Shown piece by piece: positions 43,488 to 51,600 of a stretch of DNA of 64,000 nucleotides; the stretch's first letter is position 1, and each line of letters opens with the position of its first letter. The translations under genes were made by a program, and so were the position numbers. Location: NCBI RefSeq assembly GCF_003013475.1, contig NZ_PXZO01000018.1, positions 25,025 through 89,024 on the forward strand. The letters run 5' to 3'. This DNA is from Brevibacillus porteri (GTDB lineage Bacteria; Bacillota; Bacilli; Brevibacillales; Brevibacillaceae). The notes under the pieces were generated by a model. That model was not told the DNA's origin. It saw nothing but the letters and a program-made list of their open reading frames with translations, and searched no databases.

Positions 43488-45491
43488 TTACACCAAGACG
43501 CCGCCGCCGTATCTTTCGAATTCTTTCTGGGTGCAAGCAACAAAGTGACCGCGCTCAATTTCACGTAAGACGCGTTCTTCCCCTTGATCTCGCAAATATT
43601 CTTGGTCATCGAAAACGATGCGCTTACGGTTGCGCTCATAATCAGGGTCTGGCAATGGAATTGCCGAGAGCAACGATTTGGTGTACGGATGAATCGGATT
43701 CTCGTACAGGCGATTACTTTCTGCCAGCTCCACAATACGTCCGCGGTACATCACACCAATGCGGTCACTGATGTATTTAACCATGGACAGGTCATGGGCG
43801 ATGAACAGATAAGTCAAGCCTTTTTCTTTTTGCAGGCGCTTGAGCAGGTTAATGACCTGCGCCTGAATGGACACGTCGAGGGCAGAGATCGGTTCATCGG
43901 CAATGATGAATTCCGGATCAACAGCCAATGCCCGTGCAATCCCGATCCGTTGGCGCTGTCCGCCGCTGAACTCATGCGGGTAACGGTTTGCGTGCTCGCG
44001 GTTGAGGCCAACGGTTTCCAACAGCTCGTGTACCTTGGCGATGCGTGCTTCCTTGGTCGCCAGACGATGAATGTCCAGACCTTCTGCAATAATGTCGGAT
44101 ACAGTCAGACGTGGATTCAACGACGAGTACGGGTCTTGGAAGATCATTTGGATTTTGCGGTTGAGCCATTTCTTTTCTTCAAGTGTTTTCTTTCCGTGTA
44201 CACTGTTCCCATTGAACAAGACCTCTCCGCCAGTTGCATCGTACAGGCGAAGGATGGTTCGTCCTGTGGTGGATTTACCGCAACCGGATTCACCCACAAG
44301 ACCGAAAATTTCCCCTTTGTAGATGTCAAAGGTGATACCATCTACAGCTTTCAGCGTATGACCATTCCCGAGGTCAAAATGCTGTTTCAAATCTTTGACT
44401 TCAACCAGCTTCTCACGGTTCTCGTAGTTGATCGTTTTTTTGTTGCTTACTGGAGCCTCAGTCGCATCATCAGAATTGACTTTTCGTCTCACAGCCGAAG
44501 CAGGCGGTTTGATGTCAGGTGCCATTTCATGCAGGAGCCATGTTGCCGCATAGTGCGTGTCGGAGATTTTGAACATCGGTGGTTCATATTCCAGATCGAC
44601 CTTCAACGCAAATGGGTTACGAGCCGCGAAGGCATCACCTACAGGTGGCTTGAACATGTCAGGCGGCGATCCAGGAATGGACATCAGTTCGTCGTCGCTG
44701 GCATCGAGGCTAGGCATGGAACCTAATAGACCCCAGGTATACGGGTGCTTAGGATCGTAGAAAATTTCATCGACTTTACCGATTTCCACAATTTTACCTG
44801 CATACATAACCGCTACACGGTCTGCCATGTTAGCAACTACACCGAGATCATGCGTAATAAAGATGATCGAAGTACCCATCTTCTTTTGCAGTTCCTTCAG
44901 CAACTCCAAAATCTGCGCTTGAATCGATACGTCCAGAGCAGTTGTCGGCTCATCGGCGATGATAATTTTTGGATTGCAGGCCAGTGCGATGGCAATGACA
45001 ATCCGTTGGCGCATCCCACCGGAAAACTGGTGCGGGTATTGATCGACACGTTCCTTGGCAAATGGAATCCCTACCATTTCCAACAGTTCAATAGCACGGC
45101 TGCGCGCATCTGCACGGTTCAGCTTTTGGTGCTTGATGAAGCTCTCCATGATTTGGTTACCGATAGTCATCGTCGGATTCAAGGAAGTCATCGGGTCTTG
45201 GAAGATCATTGAGATATCGCGACCGCGAACATCCTGCATTTCTTTTTCGGAAAGCGTAACCAAATCTCTTCCTTCAAAGAGAACTTGTCCTTTTGGAATG
45301 CGTCCAGGAGGAGAAGGAATGAGGCGCATAAGTGCTTGTGAGGTTACGGATTTACCGGAACCGGATTCACCAACAATTGCCAGCGTTTCTCCTTTTTCCA
45401 GATCAAAGGAGACGCCTCGTACTGCTTTGACTTCACCTGCATACGTATCGAATGACACATGCAAATCTTTTACTTCTAAAACTTTTTCCAT
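43488..45491 (-). CDS. Opp/Dpp-type ABC transporter, fused double ATPase
   Basis: 667 residues with two complete nucleotide-binding domains. NBD1 (about 5-265) has [18 protein letters not shown] and [14 protein letters not shown]2 (about 355-640) has [22 protein letters not shown] and [11 protein letters not shown]. Each is followed by the oligopeptide-transporter C-terminal PxHPYT segment. It equals DppD plus DppF in one chain, as in GsiA. Permeases and binding protein are not adjacent, so it is an orphan engine. The start follows GGGAGG. A Fur-type box overlaps its promoter. Confidence 0.9.
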   Translation of the reverse strand: MEKVLEVKDLHVSFDTYAGEVKAVRGVSFDLEKGETLAIVGESGSGKSVTSQALMRLIPSPPGRIPKGQVLFEGRDLVTLSEKEMQDVRGRDISMIFQDPMTSLNPTMTIGNQIMESFIKHQKLNRADARSRAIELLEMVGIPFAKERVDQYPHQFSGGMRQRIVIAIALACNPKIIIADEPTTALDVSIQAQILELLKELQKKMGTSIIFITHDLGVVANMADRVAVMYAGKIVEIGKVDEIFYDPKHPYTWGLLGSMPSLDASDDELMSIPGSPPDMFKPPVGDAFAARNPFALKVDLEYEPPMFKISDTHYAATWLLHEMAPDIKPPASAVRRKVNSDDATEAPVSNKKTINYENREKLVEVKDLKQHFDLGNGHTLKAVDGITFDIYKGEIFGLVGESGCGKSTTGRTILRLYDATGGEVLFNGNSVHGKKTLEEKKWLNRKIQMIFQDPYSSLNPRLTVSDIIAEGLDIHRLATKEARIAKVHELLETVGLNREHANRYPHEFSGGQRQRIGIARALAVDPEFIIADEPISALDVSIQAQVINLLKRLQKEKGLTYLFIAHDLSMVKYISDRIGVMYRGRIVELAESNRLYENPIHPYTKSLLSAIPLPDPDYERNRKRIVFDDQEYLRDQGEERVLREIERGHFVACTQKEFERYGGGVLV

Positions 45492-45576
45492 ATAATCCTC
45501 CCTTTCGAGCATGCTTTGCCGTGAGTAACCCTCCATGTATATCCAACAATCTCTCTAGTAGGAATTTTTACGAAAA

Positions 45577-45622
45577 TGAAAATCATTATCATCATTATAC
45601 TATATTCATTAACCATTGTTAA
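45577..45622 (-). promoter_or_regulatory. Promoter and Fur box of the double-ATPase gene
   Basis: On the minus strand TTAACA (45622-45617), 17 bases, TATAAT (45599-45594). TGAAAAT-C-ATTATCA (45577-45591, plus strand) lies just past the -10 and matches the Fur 7-1-7 consensus at 13 of 14 arm positions. Confidence 0.65.
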
Positions 45623-45661
45623 AAAATTTTTTTATACGTTGCATATCCATACAGCTTTTTT

Positions 45662-45735
45662 AGCGTTACCAAATGAGAGCCCAGTCATACTATGCATCAA
45701 TGCAGCAGAATACTGGCTTATAGGGAGGTAACGCT
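45662..45735 (+). promoter_or_regulatory. Nested inverted repeat that includes the deacetylase ribosome-binding site
   Basis: Outer arms AGCGTTACC (45662-45670) and GGTAACGCT (45727-45735) are a perfect 9-bp pair. The second arm takes in the end of the GGGAGG site. Inside are AGCC(C)AGT (45678-45685) with ACTGGCT (45712-45718), and a small TGCAT/ATGCA hairpin (45693-45704). The whole 74-nt element would hide the start region of the next gene. It does not have tRNA sequence features. Confidence 0.55.
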
Positions 45736-45736
45736 T

Positions 45737-46360
45737 GTGAACAAGCTCAATCAGTCAAAGGAAATCGCACTCACTTTTGATGATGGACCAGATCAGTTGT
45801 GGACGCCTCGTGTGTTAGATATATTAGCCCACTATCAGGTAAAGGCAACTTTCTTCTGTGTGGGACAAATGGTGAAGTACTACCCGAAAATACTGGAGCG
45901 GATCGTAAGGGAAGGTCATATTGTAGGAAATCATAGCTGGGATCACCCTGACTTTACGAAAATACCTCTCTTGGCTGTTCAGGAGCAGGTAGAACGTACC
46001 TCGGATCAGATCGAAAAGGTAGTAGGTGTGAGACCTCGGATAGTTCGGCCGCCATATGGAGCAGTGAATGAAGAGGTTATCCAGCTGCTTGCAGCGAGCG
46101 ACTACGATATGATTTTGTGGGATATAGACAGTTGTGATTGGAAAGGTCTCACCGGCCCACAGGTCGCGAGAAACATCTTGGGACATGTTACCCCAGGCGC
46201 AATCGTGCTTCAACATTCCGCTGGCGGTACAAAAGACACGCTAAAGGGGAGTGTGGACGCCTTGCCCTATGTCATTGAGGTGTTAAGTGAACAGAAATAT
46301 ACCTTCTCAACCGTTTCCGCCATGTTTCAACTGGCGGCTTATCTGACAAGGGGGGGATAG
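45737..46360 (+). CDS. Polysaccharide deacetylase (NodB domain)
   Basis: 207 residues. IALTFDDGPDQLWTPRVLDILAHYQVKATFF carries the catalytic Asp and the metal Asp. GNHSWDHPDF gives the HxxxH metal ligands, and RPPYGAVNEEV is motif 3. LWDIDSCDWKG and VLQHSAGG complete the NodB fold. It has no clear signal peptide with the GTG 45737 start, which follows AGGGAGGT. It probably deacetylates peptidoglycan or a related N-acetylglucosamine polymer. The upstream nested repeat could control its translation. Confidence 0.87.
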   Translation: MNKLNQSKEIALTFDDGPDQLWTPRVLDILAHYQVKATFFCVGQMVKYYPKILERIVREGHIVGNHSWDHPDFTKIPLLAVQEQVERTSDQIEKVVGVRPRIVRPPYGAVNEEVIQLLAASDYDMILWDIDSCDWKGLTGPQVARNILGHVTPGAIVLQHSAGGTKDTLKGSVDALPYVIEVLSEQKYTFSTVSAMFQLAAYLTRGG

Positions 46361-46507
46361 AACCAGCAGGATTCTCAATAGTAACCTTCAAAATGTCCCT
46401 TATTCAACTTATGTTAGGCCAGTCTATGTTTCATAAAGAATTTAATTCTGAAACATTTTCTTTGTTACAATACATGTAAAATTTGGGATGATGGAGGCAA
46501 ATGATCT

Positions 46508-47065
46508 ATGAGTTTGAAAAAGAAAATTCTTGCAGGTACTATTTTATCATTAGCAGTTTCAAGTGTTTTCTCAGCTGCGGTCTTTGCTAAAACTGGCGTT
46601 TACGATGTAATCGCTGATTCACTAAGCGTCAGGACTGGGCCAGGAACACAATATGCTATTGTAGCTACTGTTTATAATGGCACTGATGTAGTTAGCACAA
46701 CTGCAAAAGGATATACTGATTCAAATGGATTTAGGTTTGTACAGTATTATTATCCTAAATCCTCGATTGGTAAATATTCATCAAGCGCGATTGGATACAT
46801 CGCGGCCCAAGAGATCAGTACTCAAGAAATTTACACAAAATATACTACAGAAGCTAAGGGAACAGCAGATCCAACATACGTGTATAGTGATATTGCATTG
46901 ACTAAAGAAGTTGACGAATTCCCTAAAGGTAGATATTTCCAAGAAAACGATAGAGATTCAACACTCCAAGCTGAGGATAGCAACCCTAACGCTTGGCGTG
47001 TAACGACAATTAATTCAGGTAGTGCGCTGGTCTATATTAACGGCTGGAAAGCTAACGCAGAGTAA
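46508..47065 (+). CDS. Secreted protein with bacterial SH3 domain
   Basis: 185 residues with a signal peptide ending near AVFAKT. The mature start, VYDVIADSLSVRTGPGTQYAIVATVYNGTDV, is an SH3_3 cell-wall-binding repeat, followed by a less defined region. The site GATGGAGG precedes the ATG. Codon use is AT-richer than in neighbouring genes, as in the next gene, which suggests acquired cargo. Confidence 0.7.
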   Translation: MSLKKKILAGTILSLAVSSVFSAAVFAKTGVYDVIADSLSVRTGPGTQYAIVATVYNGTDVVSTTAKGYTDSNGFRFVQYYYPKSSIGKYSSSAIGYIAAQEISTQEIYTKYTTEAKGTADPTYVYSDIALTKEVDEFPKGRYFQENDRDSTLQAEDSNPNAWRVTTINSGSALVYINGWKANAE

Positions 47066-47099
47066 TCCATTTACGTATTTACGAAAGGGGAAGAATTTA

Positions 47100-47798
47100 A
47101 TGAGTAAAAAGTGGGTAAAACCAAGTATAACAATCGCTGCTTCTGTTGCTCTTTTATCCAGTTTGTACTTTACAACGGATACCTTCGCTGAAAAATCTGT
47201 TGAAAAAAGTAATTATGTAATTGCAGAAAGTGATTTTGAGGTTCCAAGTTCAAAAATCGAGTATATTAAGATATCTCACGAAAATGGTGGGTACGAAGAA
47301 CATTGGAGAGATATTGAAAATAAACAAGAACGCCACGATACGTATTCCGCTGATGGTGAATTAATTAACCGCCTGATCGTAACTGATTCTGGGAAAAAGG
47401 TAATCTCCATTGGTAATGATAATGGTGAACTAGTCGCTTATTCTTGGGATTTACCTACAAAAGATGCTAAAGAAAATAATAAAATCCTCAAGAACTCTTT
47501 GTTGAAACAAGAGAAGGACAAACTAAAGGATAAGAAATGGAAAATCCAAAAATCCAAAACCCTTAGTGATACCCCAATCGATGTTATTGAAACAACATAT
47601 GACAGCTTTAAAGAAGTTGTTGAATTAGATCAAACAACTGGAGTACCAGTTGAAAAAGACATTTACGAAATAAAAAATGGCAATGAAGAAAAAATCAGAA
47701 CAGAAACGTTTGAGCTGTTGGATAATTCTTCCGACTTATTCAAGGTTGATATTAAAGTAACTGAAGTAGCTGCTGACGATACCAAAAAGAAAAACTAA
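47100..47798 (+). CDS. Secreted hypothetical protein
   Basis: 232 residues with a signal peptide (KPSITIAASVALLSSLYFTTDTFA). The mature part is charged and lysine-rich, with no recognised domain. It lies 34 bases after the SH3 protein with an AAAGGGGAAG site, so the two form an operon. It is AT-rich like its neighbour. Confidence 0.65.
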   Translation: MSKKWVKPSITIAASVALLSSLYFTTDTFAEKSVEKSNYVIAESDFEVPSSKIEYIKISHENGGYEEHWRDIENKQERHDTYSADGELINRLIVTDSGKKVISIGNDNGELVAYSWDLPTKDAKENNKILKNSLLKQEKDKLKDKKWKIQKSKTLSDTPIDVIETTYDSFKEVVELDQTTGVPVEKDIYEIKNGNEEKIRTETFELLDNSSDLFKVDIKVTEVAADDTKKKN

Positions 47799-47809
47799 AT
47801 ACATCAAAT

Positions 47810-47840
47810 CCGTCTCGTCAAAAATAGGGACGGGTTTTTT
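47810..47840 (+). terminator. Terminator of the secreted-protein operon
   Basis: CCGTCTC (47810-47816) pairs with GGGACGG (47827-47833), with one wobble, followed by G and six T. Confidence 0.8.
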
Positions 47841-48181
47841 GTTTGGCAGAGTGGTATTGTCCGTCCTTATGCTTTCCACTTTGCCCTCCATGTTCCGAAG
47901 TGACAATTGCGTCTCATGAGTCCTCACCCAGTCCGTCCGGTAATGGACTAGGGACTTTCTTTTCAAGTTTTTTTGCCGTGGAATTGGATTCCATTCCATT
48001 ATTACATCTAACTTGGTATAAAGCTTATTACTCTTTATTATTGTTGAAGAACACTCGCGGTTTAATTACCCAGAAATTCTGGAAACTTTGTTAACAGCCC
48101 GTAGGCAGGTAGGATGATTGTGTTCATTCCTGCCTTTCTACGGGCTTTTTGTGTCTAAAAATCCCAAAAGAGGTAAGATCG
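47841..48181. other. Gap without a supported gene; possible dispersed repeat
   Basis: Short frames exist on both strands but none has a credible ribosome-binding site or protein character. The 47845-47970 part has a patchy composition, including the palindromic CAGTCCGTCCGG and GGACT stretches, and could be a remnant of a repeated element. I cannot test copy number here. The strong terminator at 48096-48150 follows. Confidence 0.3.
48096..48150 (+). terminator. Long-stem terminator
   Basis: AGCCCGTAG-GCAGG (48096-48109) pairs with CCTGCC and CTACGGGCT (48129-48146), followed by five T. Which transcript it ends is unclear. Confidence 0.8.
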
Positions 48182-48457
48182 ATGAATCAAAATGAGTTTA
48201 GTCGAAGTAGAAATGAATGGAACAGTCGGTTGTTAGTTTCCCTTGATCCTCAGTCGGATAAACCGATTATTCTCTTCCACCAGAGAGCATATTCGAAGCG
48301 GGACTTCATATGCTGCTTTGTCAGTGGAGAGTGCATTGGATGGTCAGACGATACGGATCGGATTGTCACATATGATACCGGAGAAGCGGTAATCTTCGGA
48401 AGAGATGCGACAGATCAACAAATGGTGATGATTGTAGCAGACACAAGTCATCACTAA
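48182..48457 (+). CDS. Small hypothetical protein
   Basis: 91 residues, soluble, no signal peptide. SLDPQSDKPIILFHQRAYSKRDFICCF and DRIVTYDTGEAVIFGRDA suggest a small beta-rich fold. Not recognised. AGAGGT precedes the start at 6-7 nt. Confidence 0.5.
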   Translation: MNQNEFSRSRNEWNSRLLVSLDPQSDKPIILFHQRAYSKRDFICCFVSGECIGWSDDTDRIVTYDTGEAVIFGRDATDQQMVMIVADTSHH

Positions 48458-48619
48458 GTGGTCGTTACTGCATTTCCTCCACTAGATGAAAGAAAGTATG
48501 GCTCTTTAGAAAAAAACCGTCCTGTCGAGAAAAGGAAAAGAGGCAGATAGAGGAAATGGATTGAATTCTGTGGTAATTAGTAGAATCAGAAGATTTCTTT
48601 CAGGGGAGCGAATCCGTCC

Positions 48620-49585
48620 ATGTCAAAAGCCGATAATATGCTCTCCATTTTGTGGCTGTTGAAGACCGGCAAGCGAATGACAGCCAAGCAATTGGCAGAG
48701 ATTCTCGAGATCAATATTCGCACCGTTTATCGCTATATCGACTCACTGTGTGCGAGCGGTGTACCCATCATTTCCGATGCCGGACACAATGGTGGCTACA
48801 GTTTACTTCAGCATTTCAATGAAGCTCCGCTGTTTTTCGACCTCAACGAGCAAAAAGCCCTCATTCATGCAGCGGCTTTTGCCCAAGAGGCCGGTTATCC
48901 CTTCGGAGCAGATTTACACCGGGCCATTTCCAAGCTAAAACGTTATACAAATGAAGAGCAGCGTGACGCGATTGACCGACATAGTATCGGCTTCGAGGTG
49001 ATCCAGCCTCCTGTTGATCCTTCTCTCGAATCTACCTTACAGGAACTGGAGCTGTCTGTTGCCAATGGATACACCCTTTCGATGGAGTATCAGAAAGCCT
49101 ACCAGACAACGAGACAGAGGCGTCAAATCGATCCATACGGGCTCGTTTATTGGAAGGGAAACTGGTATATCGTTGCCTATTGCCATCTCCGAGGTACCAT
49201 TCGCAGCTTTCGTGCAGATCGTGTCTATGAGATCCAACGTACAGAAGCCAGCTTTCAACGCCCTCCTGAATTTTCTGCGCGCCATTTTTTTCTCTCGAAT
49301 TTACTACCTGAAGCAGACAAGCAGGGCAACACCATTTTGATCAAGGTCAAAGGAAGACCACAGTCACTCGCTGATTTGTGCAGGCATTGGTATCTCGGAC
49401 ATACGGTGATCGAGCGCAGCGAGGCACAGGTGATCTTTCAAGTAGATGAGCAAATGGCCCATTCGATCCTTCCTCATTATCTTTTGCCATACGGAAAATC
49501 CATTCAAGTTGAAGAGCCAGCCTTTGTAAAAGAGCGTTTGGCTGCCATCGCTGCCGATTTATTTCATTTTTATCAGTCGACTTGA
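48620..49585 (+). CDS. YafY-type HTH/WYL-domain transcriptional regulator
   Basis: 321 residues. The HTH_11 domain opens with LWLLKTGKRMTAKQLAEILEINIRTVYRYIDSLCASGVPI. The WYL domain (about 145-230) has RQIDPYGLVYWKGNWYIVAYCHLRGTIRSFRADRV. A WCX-like tail ends the chain. WYL domains bind ligands or nucleic acid, and many of these proteins regulate DNA-damage or adjacent genes. A DinB-family gene starts 84 bases after it, with a CTGAC-N7-GTCAG dyad between. Confidence 0.85.
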   Translation: MSKADNMLSILWLLKTGKRMTAKQLAEILEINIRTVYRYIDSLCASGVPIISDAGHNGGYSLLQHFNEAPLFFDLNEQKALIHAAAFAQEAGYPFGADLHRAISKLKRYTNEEQRDAIDRHSIGFEVIQPPVDPSLESTLQELELSVANGYTLSMEYQKAYQTTRQRRQIDPYGLVYWKGNWYIVAYCHLRGTIRSFRADRVYEIQRTEASFQRPPEFSARHFFLSNLLPEADKQGNTILIKVKGRPQSLADLCRHWYLGHTVIERSEAQVIFQVDEQMAHSILPHYLLPYGKSIQVEEPAFVKERLAAIAADLFHFYQST

Positions 49586-49590
49586 ATTCA

Positions 49591-49607
49591 CTGACCATTT
49601 TTGTCAG
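49591..49607 (+). promoter_or_regulatory. CTGAC-N7-GTCAG dyad before the second DinB gene
   Basis: CTGAC (49591-49595), CATTTTT, GTCAG (49603-49607). It matches the dyad at 33744 in 16 of 17 bases and starts 79 bases before the DinB start codon. The WYL regulator encoded just upstream is the natural candidate to bind it. Confidence 0.6.
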
Positions 49608-49669
49608 GAGAGTTGATTTATATTGAAAGCAAAGAAGAGATGGAAAAAGTGAATGGAGGCAGATTGATT

Positions 49670-50185
49670 ATGAAGCATGAAGCATTGCGTTTGTACGAAT
49701 ATCATGTATGGGCAAACGAAAAGGTATTCGAGCGGTTGCAGGAGGTACCAGAGGGAGTAAGTGAGCAGGAGGTTCCGAGTGTGTTTCCGACCATCACCCA
49801 GACGTTGGCTCACATTCTCAAGACGGATTATGTTTGGTTGTTGGCCATGAAGGGGGAGAGCTACGAAGAGGTAGGACCAAAAGTAGGGGTTCTCTTGCAG
49901 GAATTAAAAGGGAAGAAAGTATACGAGCTGCGAAAACTGTTTGCCGAATCAGCCCAGCAGTTCAGAGATTTCTTCGGGCAAATCTCGATGGAAGACACCT
50001 CGGCTTATACGCATCCGGCGTTGGGTACGGTTCATGCGAGTTATGCCGATATCGTCCAACATGTCGCCAACCACGGAACCTATCACCGAGGCAATATCTC
50101 CGCCATGCTCAGACAAATGGGTCACGCGGGCGCTTCCTCCGATTACATTTTCTATTTGTTCGAAACCTCCGCGGTAGAACAATAA
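49670..50185 (+). CDS. DinB-family protein, copy 2
   Basis: 171 residues. YEYHVWANEKVFERLQEVPEGVSEQEVPSVFPTITQTLAHI and HVANHGTYHRGNISAMLRQMGHAG are the family segments with the three metal-binding His. It shares much sequence with the protein at 33811. The enzymatic role is undefined. GGAGG lies 10 nt before ATG 49670. It follows the WYL regulator. Confidence 0.85.
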   Translation: MKHEALRLYEYHVWANEKVFERLQEVPEGVSEQEVPSVFPTITQTLAHILKTDYVWLLAMKGESYEEVGPKVGVLLQELKGKKVYELRKLFAESAQQFRDFFGQISMEDTSAYTHPALGTVHASYADIVQHVANHGTYHRGNISAMLRQMGHAGASSDYIFYLFETSAVEQ

Positions 50186-50207
50186 AAGTCTTCCGACCGA
50201 GACGAAA

Positions 50208-50292
50208 TGCAAAAAGCGAAACACGCCTTTAAGCGTCCACCTCTGAGAAACATCCAGATTGGACCACTTTGGACGCGGTTTCGCTTTTTGCA
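50208..50292. terminator. Long bidirectional hairpin between convergent genes
   Basis: TGCAAAAAGCGAAAC (50208-50222) pairs with GTTTCGCTTTTTGCA (50278-50292). An inner GCGTCCA/TGGACGC pair (50233-50239 and 50270-50276) extends the stem. The length exceeds what a terminator needs. Confidence 0.7.
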
Positions 50293-50391
50293 TGGAGTCG
50301 GCCAGTCAATCCCCCAATGGGTGGCCCTAGAAGCAGAGTCGTTTTCTCCTGTTCCCTCTCCTCCACTACAGCCACGCAAACTGCTTGTTTT

Positions 50392-51405
50392 TTAAGGATT
50401 CATCGTCCGAGCAATCCGCCCCTCGAGCCCGTTCAAGAACTGACTAATGTTCGGTTTGGTGTCACCGATGATGCTTTCACCAGGCTTGGCTGGTTCAAAG
50501 ATCACGTCCTTGTTTTTGACGACCTCGATCAAATAATCCCTGACGATCTGTCCTGTTTTCGTAGCGTCATATTTCTTGGCAAAGTTCTGATATTCTTCTT
50601 TGACGGCTGGGAGCAACTTCATTGTTGCTTCGTCTATTGTCTCATAACGGTAATCAGACAAGTATGTTTTGAGATAGTCGATATAGAGCGTACGGAGCTT
50701 CACTGCACGTGGGCTGCTGCGGTAGTTGACCAAATACTCTTCGACTTCAACCATTCTCGGTCCGAGCTCAGCTCGCGTGATTTGCAACCCGCCGTCACCC
50801 AAATACGGTTTGCCCGTTTCCGTTTCTTGAATGGACAAGTAGTCCTTCCCTTCCTCATCGAGCGAAGCGGCATATTTTTGCAATGCCTTGTAATCCACTT
50901 GCCAGTAGAAGGACATGTCTTTCGTCGCCTTTAAGACGAGTCCGCCCTCTGTTTGGTGGAGGAGCCATTTTTTGAAGCCGTCATCGCCTTCTAGCTTGTT
51001 GAAATCATATGGGTATTGCAAGGCATACAGCTTATCCGCATTTCCCGGCTGGGCGAGGAGTGCCTTGAAGTTATCGTTTATCGTAGGCAGATGTTTTTCA
51101 TAATACTGATCAAGGGCAAAAAATAATTGATCGGCGGTTTTCGTGTCCGTTTTCGCCAGATGCTGATCCAAAAAAGCAGTAAGCTCATTCGCTTCCTTGG
51201 CTTGCGCAGCTAGTACGGTGAACTGCTTGAGCAAATCATCCGCTGGCTTTTCGGCTTTTGTTGCATCAGCAGGGGACTTCCCTGTGTTTTCCGTTGCAGG
51301 TGGGGTAGGGTCTTTTACCGTTAGTTGATCAGAGGTAGAGACGCACCCTGTCACAAAAGTAATCGCGACGAGGCTAGAGACAAAAGGTAGAACATATTGT
51401 TTCAT
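50392..51405 (-). CDS. Lipoprotein of unknown function
   Basis: 337 residues. The signal peptide ends in a lipobox FVTGC near residue 21, followed by a disordered, Pro/Thr/Ala-rich linker and a helical domain. No family recognised. It is expected on the outside of the cytoplasmic membrane. It is transcribed away from the btr-like gene. Confidence 0.7.
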   Translation of the reverse strand: MKQYVLPFVSSLVAITFVTGCVSTSDQLTVKDPTPPATENTGKSPADATKAEKPADDLLKQFTVLAAQAKEANELTAFLDQHLAKTDTKTADQLFFALDQYYEKHLPTINDNFKALLAQPGNADKLYALQYPYDFNKLEGDDGFKKWLLHQTEGGLVLKATKDMSFYWQVDYKALQKYAASLDEEGKDYLSIQETETGKPYLGDGGLQITRAELGPRMVEVEEYLVNYRSSPRAVKLRTLYIDYLKTYLSDYRYETIDEATMKLLPAVKEEYQNFAKKYDATKTGQIVRDYLIEVVKNKDVIFEPAKPGESIIGDTKPNISQFLNGLEGRIARTMNP

Positions 51406-51551
51406 ATCTTCATTTTCACTCCGTTATGTTGAATGGTTGGTTCCCTTTCTATTGGTACGTACCATACCACGTTCAAGTTATCGGTTCAATTCGATCAAAT
51501 ATTCCCGATAGGAAGCAAGCGCCACTTTTGATATACTTTCTCTATTGTTGA

Positions 51552-51566
51552 TGAGAATGATTATCA
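51552..51566 (+). promoter_or_regulatory. Fur box before the Btr-like regulator
   Basis: TGAGAAT-G-ATTATCA, 13 of 14 arm positions matching the Fur consensus, 35 bases before the start codon. Confidence 0.8.
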
Positions 51567-51600
51567 ATATTTACATAGAGGATCGGGCAGAGGTGAGAAC

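Noticed and set aside
43584..44726. Long open frame antisense to the double ATPase
   Set aside because: Shadow of the second ATPase domain, Cys/Phe-rich and unlike any protein family.
45662..45735. tRNA-like gene, because of 74-nt length and closed ends
   Set aside because: No T-loop TTCRA, no D-loop pattern and no acceptor CCA context.
47843..48094. 83-codon frame in the gap after the secreted proteins
   Set aside because: No ribosome-binding site and unnatural composition; the minus-strand frame there is equally unconvincing.
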